NCBI GenBank assembly: GCA_012974315.1
Contig: JAAXQI010000002.1
Coordinates: forward strand, 1-6,753
From: Desulfobacterales bacterium
Lineage (GTDB): Bacteria > Desulfobacterota > Desulfobulbia > Desulfobulbales > BM004
Length of the DNA: 6,753 nt
Direction: 5' to 3'
Under the pieces are notes generated by a model, which saw only the letters and a list, made by a program, of their open reading frames with translations, searched no databases and was not told the origin of the DNA. Below are positions 1 to 5,283 of this stretch, in pieces. The number at the start of each line of letters is the position of its first letter. Position 1 is the stretch's first letter. The position numbers were made by a program, and so were the translations under genes.

Positions 1-30
1 AGAATTTTTTACCTTAAATGCTTATTTTTT

Positions 31-63
31 CGACTGTAAAGATCTGCTATATCTTTACAGTCG
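31..63. repeat. Perfect 13-bp inverted repeat with 7-nt loop
   Basis: Bases 31-43 (CGACTGTAAAGAT) are the exact reverse complement of 51-63, with a 7-base spacer CTGCTAT. A run of six T precedes the left arm and a TTTTT run lies about 8 bases after the right arm, so it is not a canonical intrinsic terminator on either strand. It could be the 3' end structure of an upstream transcript or a protein-binding dyad. The symmetry is seen directly; the role is unknown. Confidence 0.75.
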
Positions 64-82
64 TGAATAATTTTTGAAATAT

Positions 83-96
83 CAAGATATATCTTG
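83..96. repeat. 14-bp perfect palindrome CAAGATATATCTTG
   Basis: The 14 bases are their own reverse complement, and the flanks (ATAT on the left, GATAT on the right) extend the symmetry imperfectly. It lies between the hairpin at 31-63 and the terminator at 106-138. A dimeric regulator could bind such a site, but nothing here identifies one and it may be incidental in AT-rich spacer DNA. Confidence 0.4.
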
Positions 97-105
97 GATA
101 TATTT

Positions 106-138
106 AACCCTGCCTAGATCAGGCGGGGTTTATTATTT
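106..138 (+). terminator. Probable intrinsic terminator of an upstream gene
   Basis: AACCCTGCCT (106-115) pairs with AGGCGGGGTT (121-130) across a 5-base loop, AGATC, giving ten pairs including one T-G wobble. It is followed by the T-rich tract TATTATTT. On the plus strand this fits a rho-independent terminator for a gene that lies left of the window. The T tract is interrupted, so efficiency may be moderate. Confidence 0.65.
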
Positions 139-214
139 GTCATTATTTAATGCTCGGATTATGGATAAGCAGTCATGGGTTAATACTCACACTGAAATCT
201 AAAGGGGATTACAC

Positions 215-520
215 ATGAGAAATATCATCATTATTGGTATTAGTTTGGTTCTATTAACAGCAGGAACAGCTTTGGCGGGTAAACCTCAACCAGAACCACC
301 ACCCGAGGCGGTCTGCAGTTCAATGATCAATGCAAAATGTATACGGTGCCATTACAAGACGAGGATCTGTGATGCCCTTGGCACCAAGAGTGTCCGCCAG
401 TGGAAGAAAAGCATTACATTCATGGTAAGGCAGGGCGCTGAATTAACCGAGGATGAGCAGAATAAGGTAGTGGAGTGTTTGAGTTCGCTGCCCCAGGGAT
501 CTCAGGTTGTCTGCGACTAA
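215..520 (+). CDS. Small exported monoheme c-type cytochrome-like protein
   Basis: A protein of 101 residues with an N-terminal signal peptide (hydrophobic 3-20, likely cleaved after A-L-A at 21) and a short Pro-rich linker (24-30). One heme-binding motif follows, C42-I-R-C45-H46. Downstream, W63 then M70 and G-A-E-L-T-E-D-E-Q follow the pattern of small class I-like cytochromes, where a Met downstream of CXXCH is the sixth heme ligand; M70 is a candidate. The likely role is periplasmic electron transfer; the partner is unknown. There are four further Cys (C34, C52, C88, C100), unusual for so small a cytochrome and possibly two disulfides. The start is supported by AAAGGGGA at 201-208, seven bases before the ATG. 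The gene appears to be monocistronic or followed only by the remnant at 531-755, with a terminator at 763-788. The family is recognised by motif only; no specific cytochrome subclass is claimed. Confidence 0.8.
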   Translation: MRNIIIIGISLVLLTAGTALAGKPQPEPPPEAVCSSMINAKCIRCHYKTRICDALGTKSVRQWKKSITFMVRQGAELTEDEQNKVVECLSSLPQGSQVVCD

Positions 521-530
521 GCATGGGTTC

Positions 531-755
531 ATGCCTACTATAACAAGTGTAATTAATAATGTTGAATTTGTTGATATATCAGGCTGTACTACTGGCAATT
601 ATGGTAGATTAAGTTGTAATAATTGGTCTATTGCTGCCTCATCTCATTATGGACTAATAGTAACAGATTTAGGTATATTTCAGGAGGAATCATGCTTCAA
701 TAAAACCCTTCCAGTCGCCTGTTGCGCTCCTGCTCAACAGTTCAGCTTTAAATAA
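531..755 (+). pseudogene. Remnant: C-terminal part of an exported 'ACCAP'-tail protein
   Basis: An open frame from ATG 531 to TAA 753-755 (74 codons) encodes an AT-rich, Cys-containing segment: G-C-T-T-G-N-Y-G-R-L-S-C-N-N-W early, and L-P-V-A-C-C-A-P-A-Q near the end. From memory this resembles the C-terminal half of exported or surface domains that end in C...LPVACCAP; I could not check this by search. There is no signal peptide and no Shine-Dalgarno sequence before 531. The frame can be opened upstream to TTG 507 inside the cytochrome gene (+1 frame), but the missing N-terminal half is not there. It is most simply the stranded 3' end of a gene whose 5' part was lost. It could also be a small translated protein coupled to the cytochrome stop codon, but I think that less likely. 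Confidence 0.5.
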
Positions 756-762
756 CTTTCTG

Positions 763-788
763 AGCCTCTCCACCGGGGGGCTTTTTTT
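763..788 (+). terminator. Intrinsic terminator with seven-T tail
   Basis: AGCCTCTC (763-770) pairs with GGGGGGCT (775-782) through a CACC loop, with two T-G wobbles, and is followed directly by a T run (782-788). It lies eight bases after the stop at 755, so it closes the cytochrome/remnant transcript and separates it from the nfeD operon. Confidence 0.85.
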
Positions 789-801
789 ATTGCCATTGCA
801 G

Positions 802-890
802 AATTCCAGGGACACAATACTAATTTTTACAACCTACCGGGAAAAGGAGATAGACCTATTTAATTAAATAAGTATTATGTCCCTGGAATT
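802..890. repeat. MITE/BIME-like element with 20-bp inverted arms
   Basis: The left arm 802-821 (AATTCCAGGGACACAATACT) and the right arm 871-890 are inverted copies with a single mismatch (19 of 20). The 49-base interior contains no gene but includes a 14-base palindrome at 857-870 (TATTTAATTAAATA) beside the right arm. The arm sequence resembles repeats I associate with REP/RAYT-type or MITE-like elements in deltaproteobacteria; that link is from memory, not a search. With no transposase inside, it would be a non-autonomous element. The inverted repeat itself is certain; the mobile origin is inferred. Confidence 0.65.
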
Positions 891-912
891 ATATGCTATA
901 ACTGCTTATAAT
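884..912 (+). promoter_or_regulatory. Candidate promoter of the nfeD-floA operon
   Basis: A consensus -10 hexamer TATAAT lies at 907-912. The hexamer 17 bases upstream (TGGAAT, 884-889) matches the TTGACA consensus at only three positions and falls inside the right arm of the inverted-repeat element. If real, the element supplies the -35 region. The 12-bp palindrome AAACTATAGTTT at 919-930, just downstream, would be placed like an operator. This is sequence-only and weak because the DNA is AT-rich. Confidence 0.35.
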
Positions 913-918
913 AATGGT

Positions 919-930
919 AAACTATAGTTT
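919..930. promoter_or_regulatory. 12-bp palindrome AAACTATAGTTT, possible operator
   Basis: A perfect 12-base dyad sits 16 bases before the ATG of the long nfeD gene and just downstream of the best -10 hexamer. That location suits a repressor site, but no regulator is known and short AT palindromes occur by chance. Confidence 0.25.
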
Positions 931-946
931 TTAAACGCAATTACAG

Positions 947-2530
947 ATGGTGCTCTTGTATATGAGAAGTGAGCGTATTCTTCCCGGTAAGCCGCGAAGT
1001 CAAACGAACGATCCTGATGAAGCACTCCTTTCAGACCGTGAGCCCCTGCGGCTTAGACGCACAGGCTTATCCCGATTTTTTCTGCATTTTCTATCATTGA
1101 CCTTAGCGTTCTTATGCCTGTCCCTGCTGCTGGGCGGGGCGCCTGGAGCTGAAACCGGTTCAAAGTCTGTCTACGTGATCCCGGTTAACGGGGATGTGGA
1201 GCCTGCCATGGCCGCATATATTGAGCGGGCGGTGCTGGAAGCAGGCACGGATACTGAATCCATAATCGTCCTGGAAATCGACACCTTTGGTGGCCGGGTC
1301 GATTCAGCCCTTAAAATCGTTGATACCATGACCGGGATCAAAGGTCCCAGAACCATTGCCTATGTCAAAAACAAGGCCATCTCAGCCGGCGCCCTGATCG
1401 CCCTGTCCACCAATGACCTGGTGATGCAGCCTAACACCACCATTGGCGATTGCGCGCCAATCAGTTTTACCCAGGAAGGTCCGGCTATGTTGGGCGAAAA
1501 ATTCCAGTCGCCGCTAAGGGCCAAGTTTCGAACCTTGGCCAGGCGCAACGGCTATCCGGTCGCCCTGGCCGAGTCAATGGTCAGCGCTAACCTGGAAATC
1601 CATGAAGTGAAAATGGCTGACCAGACCCTGTACCTTAACGCCAATGATTTAGAGGGAATGACCGAGGACGAGCAGGAAAAGATCATCTCCCAAAAAGTGG
1701 TGGTGGCTGAGGGTGAACTCCTGACCATGGACGATGCAGAAGCCCGCCATCTGGGTTTCTCAATGATGACCGCCTCCTCCATTTCTGATATGCTTGATCG
1801 GCTTCACATCAAAGATTATAAGATGATCCGGCTTGAACCGAGTTGGTCCGAGGCCCTTGGCCGCTTTCTGACCTCAATTGCCCCTATCCTGATGATGATC
1901 GGCATGGCCGCCCTATACGCCGAGTACAAGGCGCCCGGTCTCGGCCTGCCAGGCCTGGTAGGGATAATTTGCCTGGGCCTGGTCTTTGGTAATCAGTATA
2001 TTGTCGGGCTGGCCGATTACACTGAGCTTATTTTGATTCTTCTGGGCCTGGTTCTCCTGGGGTTTGAGGTGTTCGTGATTCCGGGTTTCGGCATCGCCGG
2101 GATGTCTGGATTCATCTGTATCGGCCTGGGCATGATCCTTTCCTTTCAGGATTTTGTTCTGCCCGATCCAAACCTGCCGTGGCAACAAGACATCCTGCTT
2201 GACAACCTGACCAAAGTCCTTGGCTCGTTTGTCGTGGCTTTTGCGGCAGGCCTGGTTTTCTTGAGTTATTTTTTCCCGCGTCTGGGTAAACTGGTCAAGG
2301 GCCCGTACCTGGATACCACTCTGGTCGACTCCCATGCCGATTCCCATGAAGCCGGGGAAGTAAAAGTCGGCGAACTGGGAACGGCAGCCACCTTTCTCAG
2401 ACCTGCAGGCAAGGCAAGATTCGGTGAAAGGGATATCGATGTGGTTACTGAAGGCAATTTTATCGAAAAAGGTACTAAGGTGAAAATTCTGGACATCAAA
2501 GGCAGCCGGGTGGTTGTAACCGAGGAGTGA
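947..2530 (+). CDS. Long NfeD-family membrane serine protease (NfeD1b-like)
   Basis: A protein of 527 residues with the architecture of long NfeD proteins. Residues 42-64 form a signal or anchor helix. Residues 74-290 form a ClpP/crotonase-fold protease domain with the Gly-Gly oxyanion segment T-F-G115-G116-R and the nucleophile motif I-S146-A-G-A-L. K185 in G-E-K-F-Q-S is the best candidate for the catalytic Lys. Several transmembrane helices lie between about 304 and 442. A C-terminal NfeD OB-fold (473-527) has the typical L-R-P-A-G-K and D-V-V-T-E-G pattern. Family members sit in operons with flotillin-like or stomatin proteins and are thought to process or assist the partner. The gene is first in a four- or five-gene co-directional block and its stop overlaps the next gene's ribosome binding site. 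No Shine-Dalgarno sequence is obvious before ATG 947. ATG 962 is an alternative, and either start leaves a charged, roughly 40-residue cytoplasmic extension before the first helix. Both termini and the key residues are intact. Confidence 0.9.
   Translation: MVLLYMRSERILPGKPRSQTNDPDEALLSDREPLRLRRTGLSRFFLHFLSLTLAFLCLSLLLGGAPGAETGSKSVYVIPVNGDVEPAMAAYIERAVLEAGTDTESIIVLEIDTFGGRVDSALKIVDTMTGIKGPRTIAYVKNKAISAGALIALSTNDLVMQPNTTIGDCAPISFTQEGPAMLGEKFQSPLRAKFRTLARRNGYPVALAESMVSANLEIHEVKMADQTLYLNANDLEGMTEDEQEKIISQKVVVAEGELLTMDDAEARHLGFSMMTASSISDMLDRLHIKDYKMIRLEPSWSEALGRFLTSIAPILMMIGMAALYAEYKAPGLGLPGLVGIICLGLVFGNQYIVGLADYTELILILLGLVLLGFEVFVIPGFGIAGMSGFICIGLGMILSFQDFVLPDPNLPWQQDILLDNLTKVLGSFVVAFAAGLVFLSYFFPRLGKLVKGPYLDTTLVDSHADSHEAGEVKVGELGTAATFLRPAGKARFGERDIDVVTEGNFIEKGTKVKILDIKGSRVVVTEE
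2522..2527 (+). promoter_or_regulatory. Ribosome binding site that fixes the short-nfeD start
   Basis: GAGGAG lies five bases before ATG 2533. A GTG in the same frame at 2527 overlaps this site, so the ATG is the better start. The site lies within the last codons of the preceding gene, suggesting translational coupling. Confidence 0.7.
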
Positions 2531-2532
2531 TT

Positions 2533-3006
2533 ATGAAAGAATTCTTCGTACCTGTTCTATTGCAACTGGCCGGTGTGATAATCATCATTGCCGAAATTTT
2601 CCTGCCTTCGGGCGGCTTACTTTCATTGATTGCAGCCGGCCTGTTCGGCTACTCGTTGTTTATCGTCTTTCATGATATTTCAACCATGGCCGGGACCTAT
2701 TTTGTTCTTGCCGATCTTTTTATGATTCCGGTCCTGGTCGTTGTTGGCTTAAAAATTCTGGCCCGTTCTCCCGCCACCTTAAGGGAAACCCTGTCCAGCG
2801 ACAGAGGTGTTGTCTCCCAGTCGCCTGAGTTGGGAAACTTCATGGGATGCGAGGGCAAGAGCGTCACCGATCTGCATCCCGGCGGCACCGCCATAATCGA
2901 CGACACACGGGTGGATGTAGTAAGCCGGGGCGAGTATATCGACAAAGACAGTAACCTGATTGTGGTAGAGGTTACCGGAAATCAGATAATAGTAAGAAAA
3001 AAATAA
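2533..3006 (+). CDS. Short NfeD-family membrane protein
   Basis: A protein of 157 residues from ATG 2533. It has three hydrophobic segments (about 4-24, 27-47 and 56-76), with the short-NfeD motif A-E-I-F-L-P-S-G-G between the first two. A soluble C-terminal OB-fold follows (about 106-157), with G-K-S-V-T-D-L-H-P-G-G and V-D-V-V-S-R-G-E-Y-I. There is no protease domain, as expected for the short class. Short NfeD proteins are proposed to bind the flotillin-like or stomatin partner through the OB domain. The spacing supports this: the start overlaps the long nfeD stop region and the next gene, floA, begins 29 bases after the stop. Two NfeD paralogs with matching OB tails in tandem suggest an ancient duplication or split, one with and one without protease activity. 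The function is assigned from the family; the partner choice is inferred from context. Confidence 0.88.
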   Translation: MKEFFVPVLLQLAGVIIIIAEIFLPSGGLLSLIAAGLFGYSLFIVFHDISTMAGTYFVLADLFMIPVLVVVGLKILARSPATLRETLSSDRGVVSQSPELGNFMGCEGKSVTDLHPGGTAIIDDTRVDVVSRGEYIDKDSNLIVVEVTGNQIIVRKK

Positions 3007-3035
3007 CCTCTAAAGCACTAAACAAGGAGAACGAC

Positions 3036-4019
3036 ATGGATATTGGTCAAATTGGTCTGCTAGTTCTGGTAGTTGCAATAATTGCGCTTTTATATTTTAT
3101 CGGCTCCTCGCTTTCTCTCTGGCTCCAGGCCCTGGTTTCTGGCGCCAGGGTGGGATTGCTCAATATTATCTTCATGCGGTTCAGGAAAGTGCCGCCCAAG
3201 ATGATCGTTGAAGCCAAGATCATGGCAGTCAAGGCGGGCCTTAAAATCTCAACTGACAACCTTGAATCCCATTTTCTGGCCGGCGGTAATGTCTTGCGGG
3301 TGGTACAATCCCTGATCGCGGCCGACAAGGCCAATATCGAACTTGATTTCAACCGGGCTGCGGCAATCGATCTGGCAGGCCGCAATGTCCTGGAAGCAGT
3401 TCAAATGAGCGTAAACCCCAAGGTAATTCAAACACCGCTGGTAGCAGCCATGGCCAAGGACGGCATCCAGTTGAAGGCCATCTCCCTGATTACGGTCCGG
3501 GCCAATATAGATCGACTGGTCGGCGGCGCTGGCGAAGAAACGATCCTGGCCCGGGTCGGCGAGGGAATCGTAACCACCATCGGTTCAGCTAACACCCATA
3601 AACATGTGCTGGAAAACCCCGACAGCATCTCTAAAACTGTGCTGGCCAAGGGGCTTGATGCAGGCACCGCCTATGAAATTCTCTCCATTGATATTGCCGA
3701 TGTTGATGTCGGCAAGAATATCGGTGCTGAACTGGAGACCGACCGTGCCGAAGCGGACAAGAAAATCGCCCAGGCTAAGGCCGAAGAACGACGAGCCATG
3801 GCCTATGCGGTTGAACAGGAAATGAAGGCCAGAGTTGAGGAGATGCGTGCCAAGGTTGTAGCAGCCGAGGCCGAGGTACCATTGGCCATGGCTGAGGCCT
3901 TCAGAAATGGCCAGTTCGGTATCATGGACTATTACAAGATGAAAAACATCGTGGCCGACACAAAAATGAGGGATAGCATCGGTGGCCAGGATAACGACCC
4001 CGAGTGCGGCAAAGAATAA
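3036..4019 (+). CDS. floA: Flotillin-like membrane scaffold protein FloA (UPF0365)
   Basis: A protein of 327 residues, close to the usual FloA length of about 330. An N-terminal membrane-inserting hydrophobic segment (5-35) is followed by a PHB/SPFH-type domain (about 50-230). That domain contains conserved-looking stretches P-P-K-M-I-V-E-A-K, G-G-N-V-L-R-V-V and L-T-V-R-A-N-I-D-R-L type blocks (here L-I-T-V-R-A-N at 151-157). A charged Ala/Glu-rich coiled coil (about 230-290) follows, with G-I-M-D-Y-Y-K-M-K-N-I near the C-terminus. FloA proteins assemble into membrane foci linked to fluidity and protein complex assembly in Bacillus. The start has a strong AAGGAGA (3024-3030) six bases before the ATG. 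It sits downstream of two nfeD genes, the classic neighbourhood (yqeZ-yqfA arrangement in Bacillus). The protein appears complete and I see no oddity apart from the polar tail after residue 316. Confidence 0.95.
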   Translation: MDIGQIGLLVLVVAIIALLYFIGSSLSLWLQALVSGARVGLLNIIFMRFRKVPPKMIVEAKIMAVKAGLKISTDNLESHFLAGGNVLRVVQSLIAADKANIELDFNRAAAIDLAGRNVLEAVQMSVNPKVIQTPLVAAMAKDGIQLKAISLITVRANIDRLVGGAGEETILARVGEGIVTTIGSANTHKHVLENPDSISKTVLAKGLDAGTAYEILSIDIADVDVGKNIGAELETDRAEADKKIAQAKAEERRAMAYAVEQEMKARVEEMRAKVVAAEAEVPLAMAEAFRNGQFGIMDYYKMKNIVADTKMRDSIGGQDNDPECGKE

Positions 4020-4071
4020 ATACCGGCCGGAAGATGGATTGCAACAAGAAAACAACATATAAGGAATAAAT

Positions 4072-4533
4072 ATGACTTTCGAAGGACTATTACCGTTCAT
4101 CCTGCTCTTTATTATGTGGGGGGCAAGCAGAATTCTTCTCAAGATGGGCAAGACCAATCAGAAAAAACAGGCTCCTGCCGACCAAAAACCAGGTTTCCTT
4201 AAGATGCTGCAGGAGCATCTTGCCAACCTCGAAGAAAAGGATAAAGATGCGGAAAGCAATGATCTTGATGAATATTTCCAGACAATCTCTCAGCTGGAGA
4301 TCAACGAGGACGAAGAAGAATTCCTGGCCAACATGGAAGAGGTCTCCCAGCAGCAGGAGCCGCCCATAACCGGCAAGGAAACGGTTCCCGTCTCACCACC
4401 GAATGTGGTTATAAAACCCCGGGCCGCCATTCTTCGAAAAAAGCCGCTGGCAATGATGAACCGTCGCAAATTACAAAATGCCGTTATCTGGGCGGAGATT
4501 CTGGCGCCGCCCGTAGCGCTGCGGGATCAGTGA
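4072..4533 (+). CDS. Small membrane-anchored protein of unknown function in the floA operon
   Basis: A protein of 153 residues that I cannot assign to a named family. One N-terminal membrane helix (about 4-24) is followed by a basic stop-transfer region (K25-K32). Next come a highly acidic linker (about 54-92, rich in Glu/Asp and predicted flexible) and a short basic C-terminal part. The protein ends in L-Q-N-A-V-I-W-A-E-I-L-A-P-P-V-A-L-R-D. That end resembles a C-terminal motif (A-V-x-x-x-E-I-L-x-P-P-x-A-L-R) I recall in small anchored proteins of deltaproteobacteria; this was not checked. The start is supported by AAGGA (4061-4065), six bases before the ATG. It begins 52 bases after floA and ends 24 bases before the selenoprotein gene. 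By topology it is a cytoplasm-facing tether, and its C-terminal peptide may dock a partner, possibly in the FloA/NfeD assembly. That is inference from context. Confidence 0.8.
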   Translation: MTFEGLLPFILLFIMWGASRILLKMGKTNQKKQAPADQKPGFLKMLQEHLANLEEKDKDAESNDLDEYFQTISQLEINEDEEEFLANMEEVSQQQEPPITGKETVPVSPPNVVIKPRAAILRKKPLAMMNRRKLQNAVIWAEILAPPVALRDQ

Positions 4534-4557
4534 TAGGAAAAAGGGACAGATTTATTT

Positions 4558-5133
4558 ATGCAGACACTCGACATATACTCAGATTACCTTTGACCGTTCT
4601 GTTGGTTGGCGGAGCCAGCCGTCAAAGAACTTGTCTCCCAGGACCCGCACATCACAATCCGGTGGCGATCTTTTGAATTGAGGCCGGAACCGGTGCCAAC
4701 CCTGGACCCTGATGGTGACTACCTTGTTAGTGCATGGCAAAACCATGTTTATCCACTGGCAGCCAGGATGAACATGACCTTGAAACGCCCTCCCGTTCAG
4801 CCCCGTTCCAGACTGGCCCACGAAGCGGCTAAATGGGCTGACAAACATGGTCGTTTCGAGGAGTACAATATTGCACTTTTCCGTGCCTTTTTCGTGCATG
4901 GTAAAGACATTGGCGATATTGAGATACTCAAAGGACTGGCTTCTGATTTAAAACTTGATGGGAACTCCCTGCATATTGCTTTGAAAAACGGCGATTACAC
5001 CGCAATGGTCCTGGCTGATGAAGATGAAGCCAGACAGGTTGGTGTAAGGGCTGTACCCGCCTTTGTAGTCAATGGGAAGGTACAGGCTGCCGGGGTTCAA
5101 TCTGCCAGGAGATTACGTGAACTCCTGTCCTGA
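4558..5133 (+). CDS. Selenocysteine-containing DsbA/FrnE-family oxidoreductase (UxxC)
   Basis: A DsbA-like thioredoxin-fold protein of the FrnE type, 191 residues when the in-frame TGA at 4591-4593 is read as Sec. From ATG 4558 the frame gives D-I-Y-S-D-Y-L-U12-P-F-C15-W, exactly where FrnE proteins have D-x-x-C-P-W/F-C. The next part carries the FrnE-like F-E-L-R-P-E-P (39-45), a helical insert, and the cis-Pro loop V-R-A-V-P167-A-F-V-V-N-G-K near the end. It has no signal peptide, so it likely acts in the cytoplasm on thiols or disulfides. AGGGA at 4542-4546 could serve as ribosome binding site (11-base spacing, somewhat long), and a stop at 4534-4536 excludes longer starts. Starting at TTG 4606 would delete the first strand and the whole active site. 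A hairpin right after the TGA fits a SECIS. Alternatives are a nonsense mutation or sequencing error, but the TGA replaces precisely the catalytic Cys and the rest of the gene is intact. Confidence 0.85.
4596..4630 (+). promoter_or_regulatory. Putative bacterial SECIS element
   Basis: The hairpin starts two bases after the in-frame TGA (4591-4593). The lower stem GTTCT (4596-4600) pairs with AGAAC (4626-4630). A small internal loop follows (3 and 5 bases). The upper stem GGTTGGC (4604-4610) pairs with GCCAGCC (4614-4620), with one T-G wobble, closing a GGA loop (4611-4613). The loop begins 17 bases after the TGA and starts with G, both as expected for bacterial SECIS elements, which bind SelB inside the coding region. 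The pairing is seen in the sequence; the function is inferred. Confidence 0.7.
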
Positions 5134-5259
5134 TCTGCCCTGAAAAAAAGGCTCAACAAGAGTCAAACAAAGACGTGTCCGGACTCGATGAATTTATCTC
5201 TCCCCAAATAAATATACCTGCGCCAACTCCCCCACAGTTAAACCGTTATAACAGCAGCA
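5134..5259. other. Spacer between the selenoprotein gene and the U32 gene
   Basis: I see no gene and no convincing terminator in this 126-base stretch. It has a short palindrome GTCCGGAC (5176-5183) with no loop or T tract. A segment at 5188-5205 is an imperfect inverted match (13 of 18) to the 4543-4560 region before the selenoprotein gene. Whether the U32 gene is read from the same transcript cannot be decided; no clear promoter is visible either. Confidence 0.5.
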
Positions 5260-5283
5260 ATGATTCAGGTTATAGTTACAATT

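Noticed and set aside
31..63. Strong hairpin as an intrinsic terminator
   Set aside because: The stem is AT-rich and not followed directly by a T run on either strand; the better terminator is at 106-138.
1913..2347. Minus-strand 144-codon open frame opposite the long nfeD gene
   Set aside because: Antisense shadow of the membrane-domain codons; its low-complexity His/Gln/Asn/Lys-rich product is not protein-like.
3585..4157. Minus-strand 190-codon open frame opposite floA
   Set aside because: It lies opposite the well-supported floA gene and the start of the next gene, shows no recognisable domain and has no sensible context. It is a shadow of the plus-strand coding pattern.
4591..4593. The TGA as a disabling nonsense mutation (pseudogene)
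   Set aside because: It cannot be excluded, but its exact position at the catalytic Cys, the SECIS-like hairpin, and the lack of any other lesion over 190 codons favour selenocysteine.
4606..5133. FrnE-like gene starting at TTG 4606
   Set aside because: This start removes the first beta strand and the active-site motif and would fall inside the hairpin. The upstream frame to ATG 4558 completes the family N-terminus with one TGA at the catalytic Cys.
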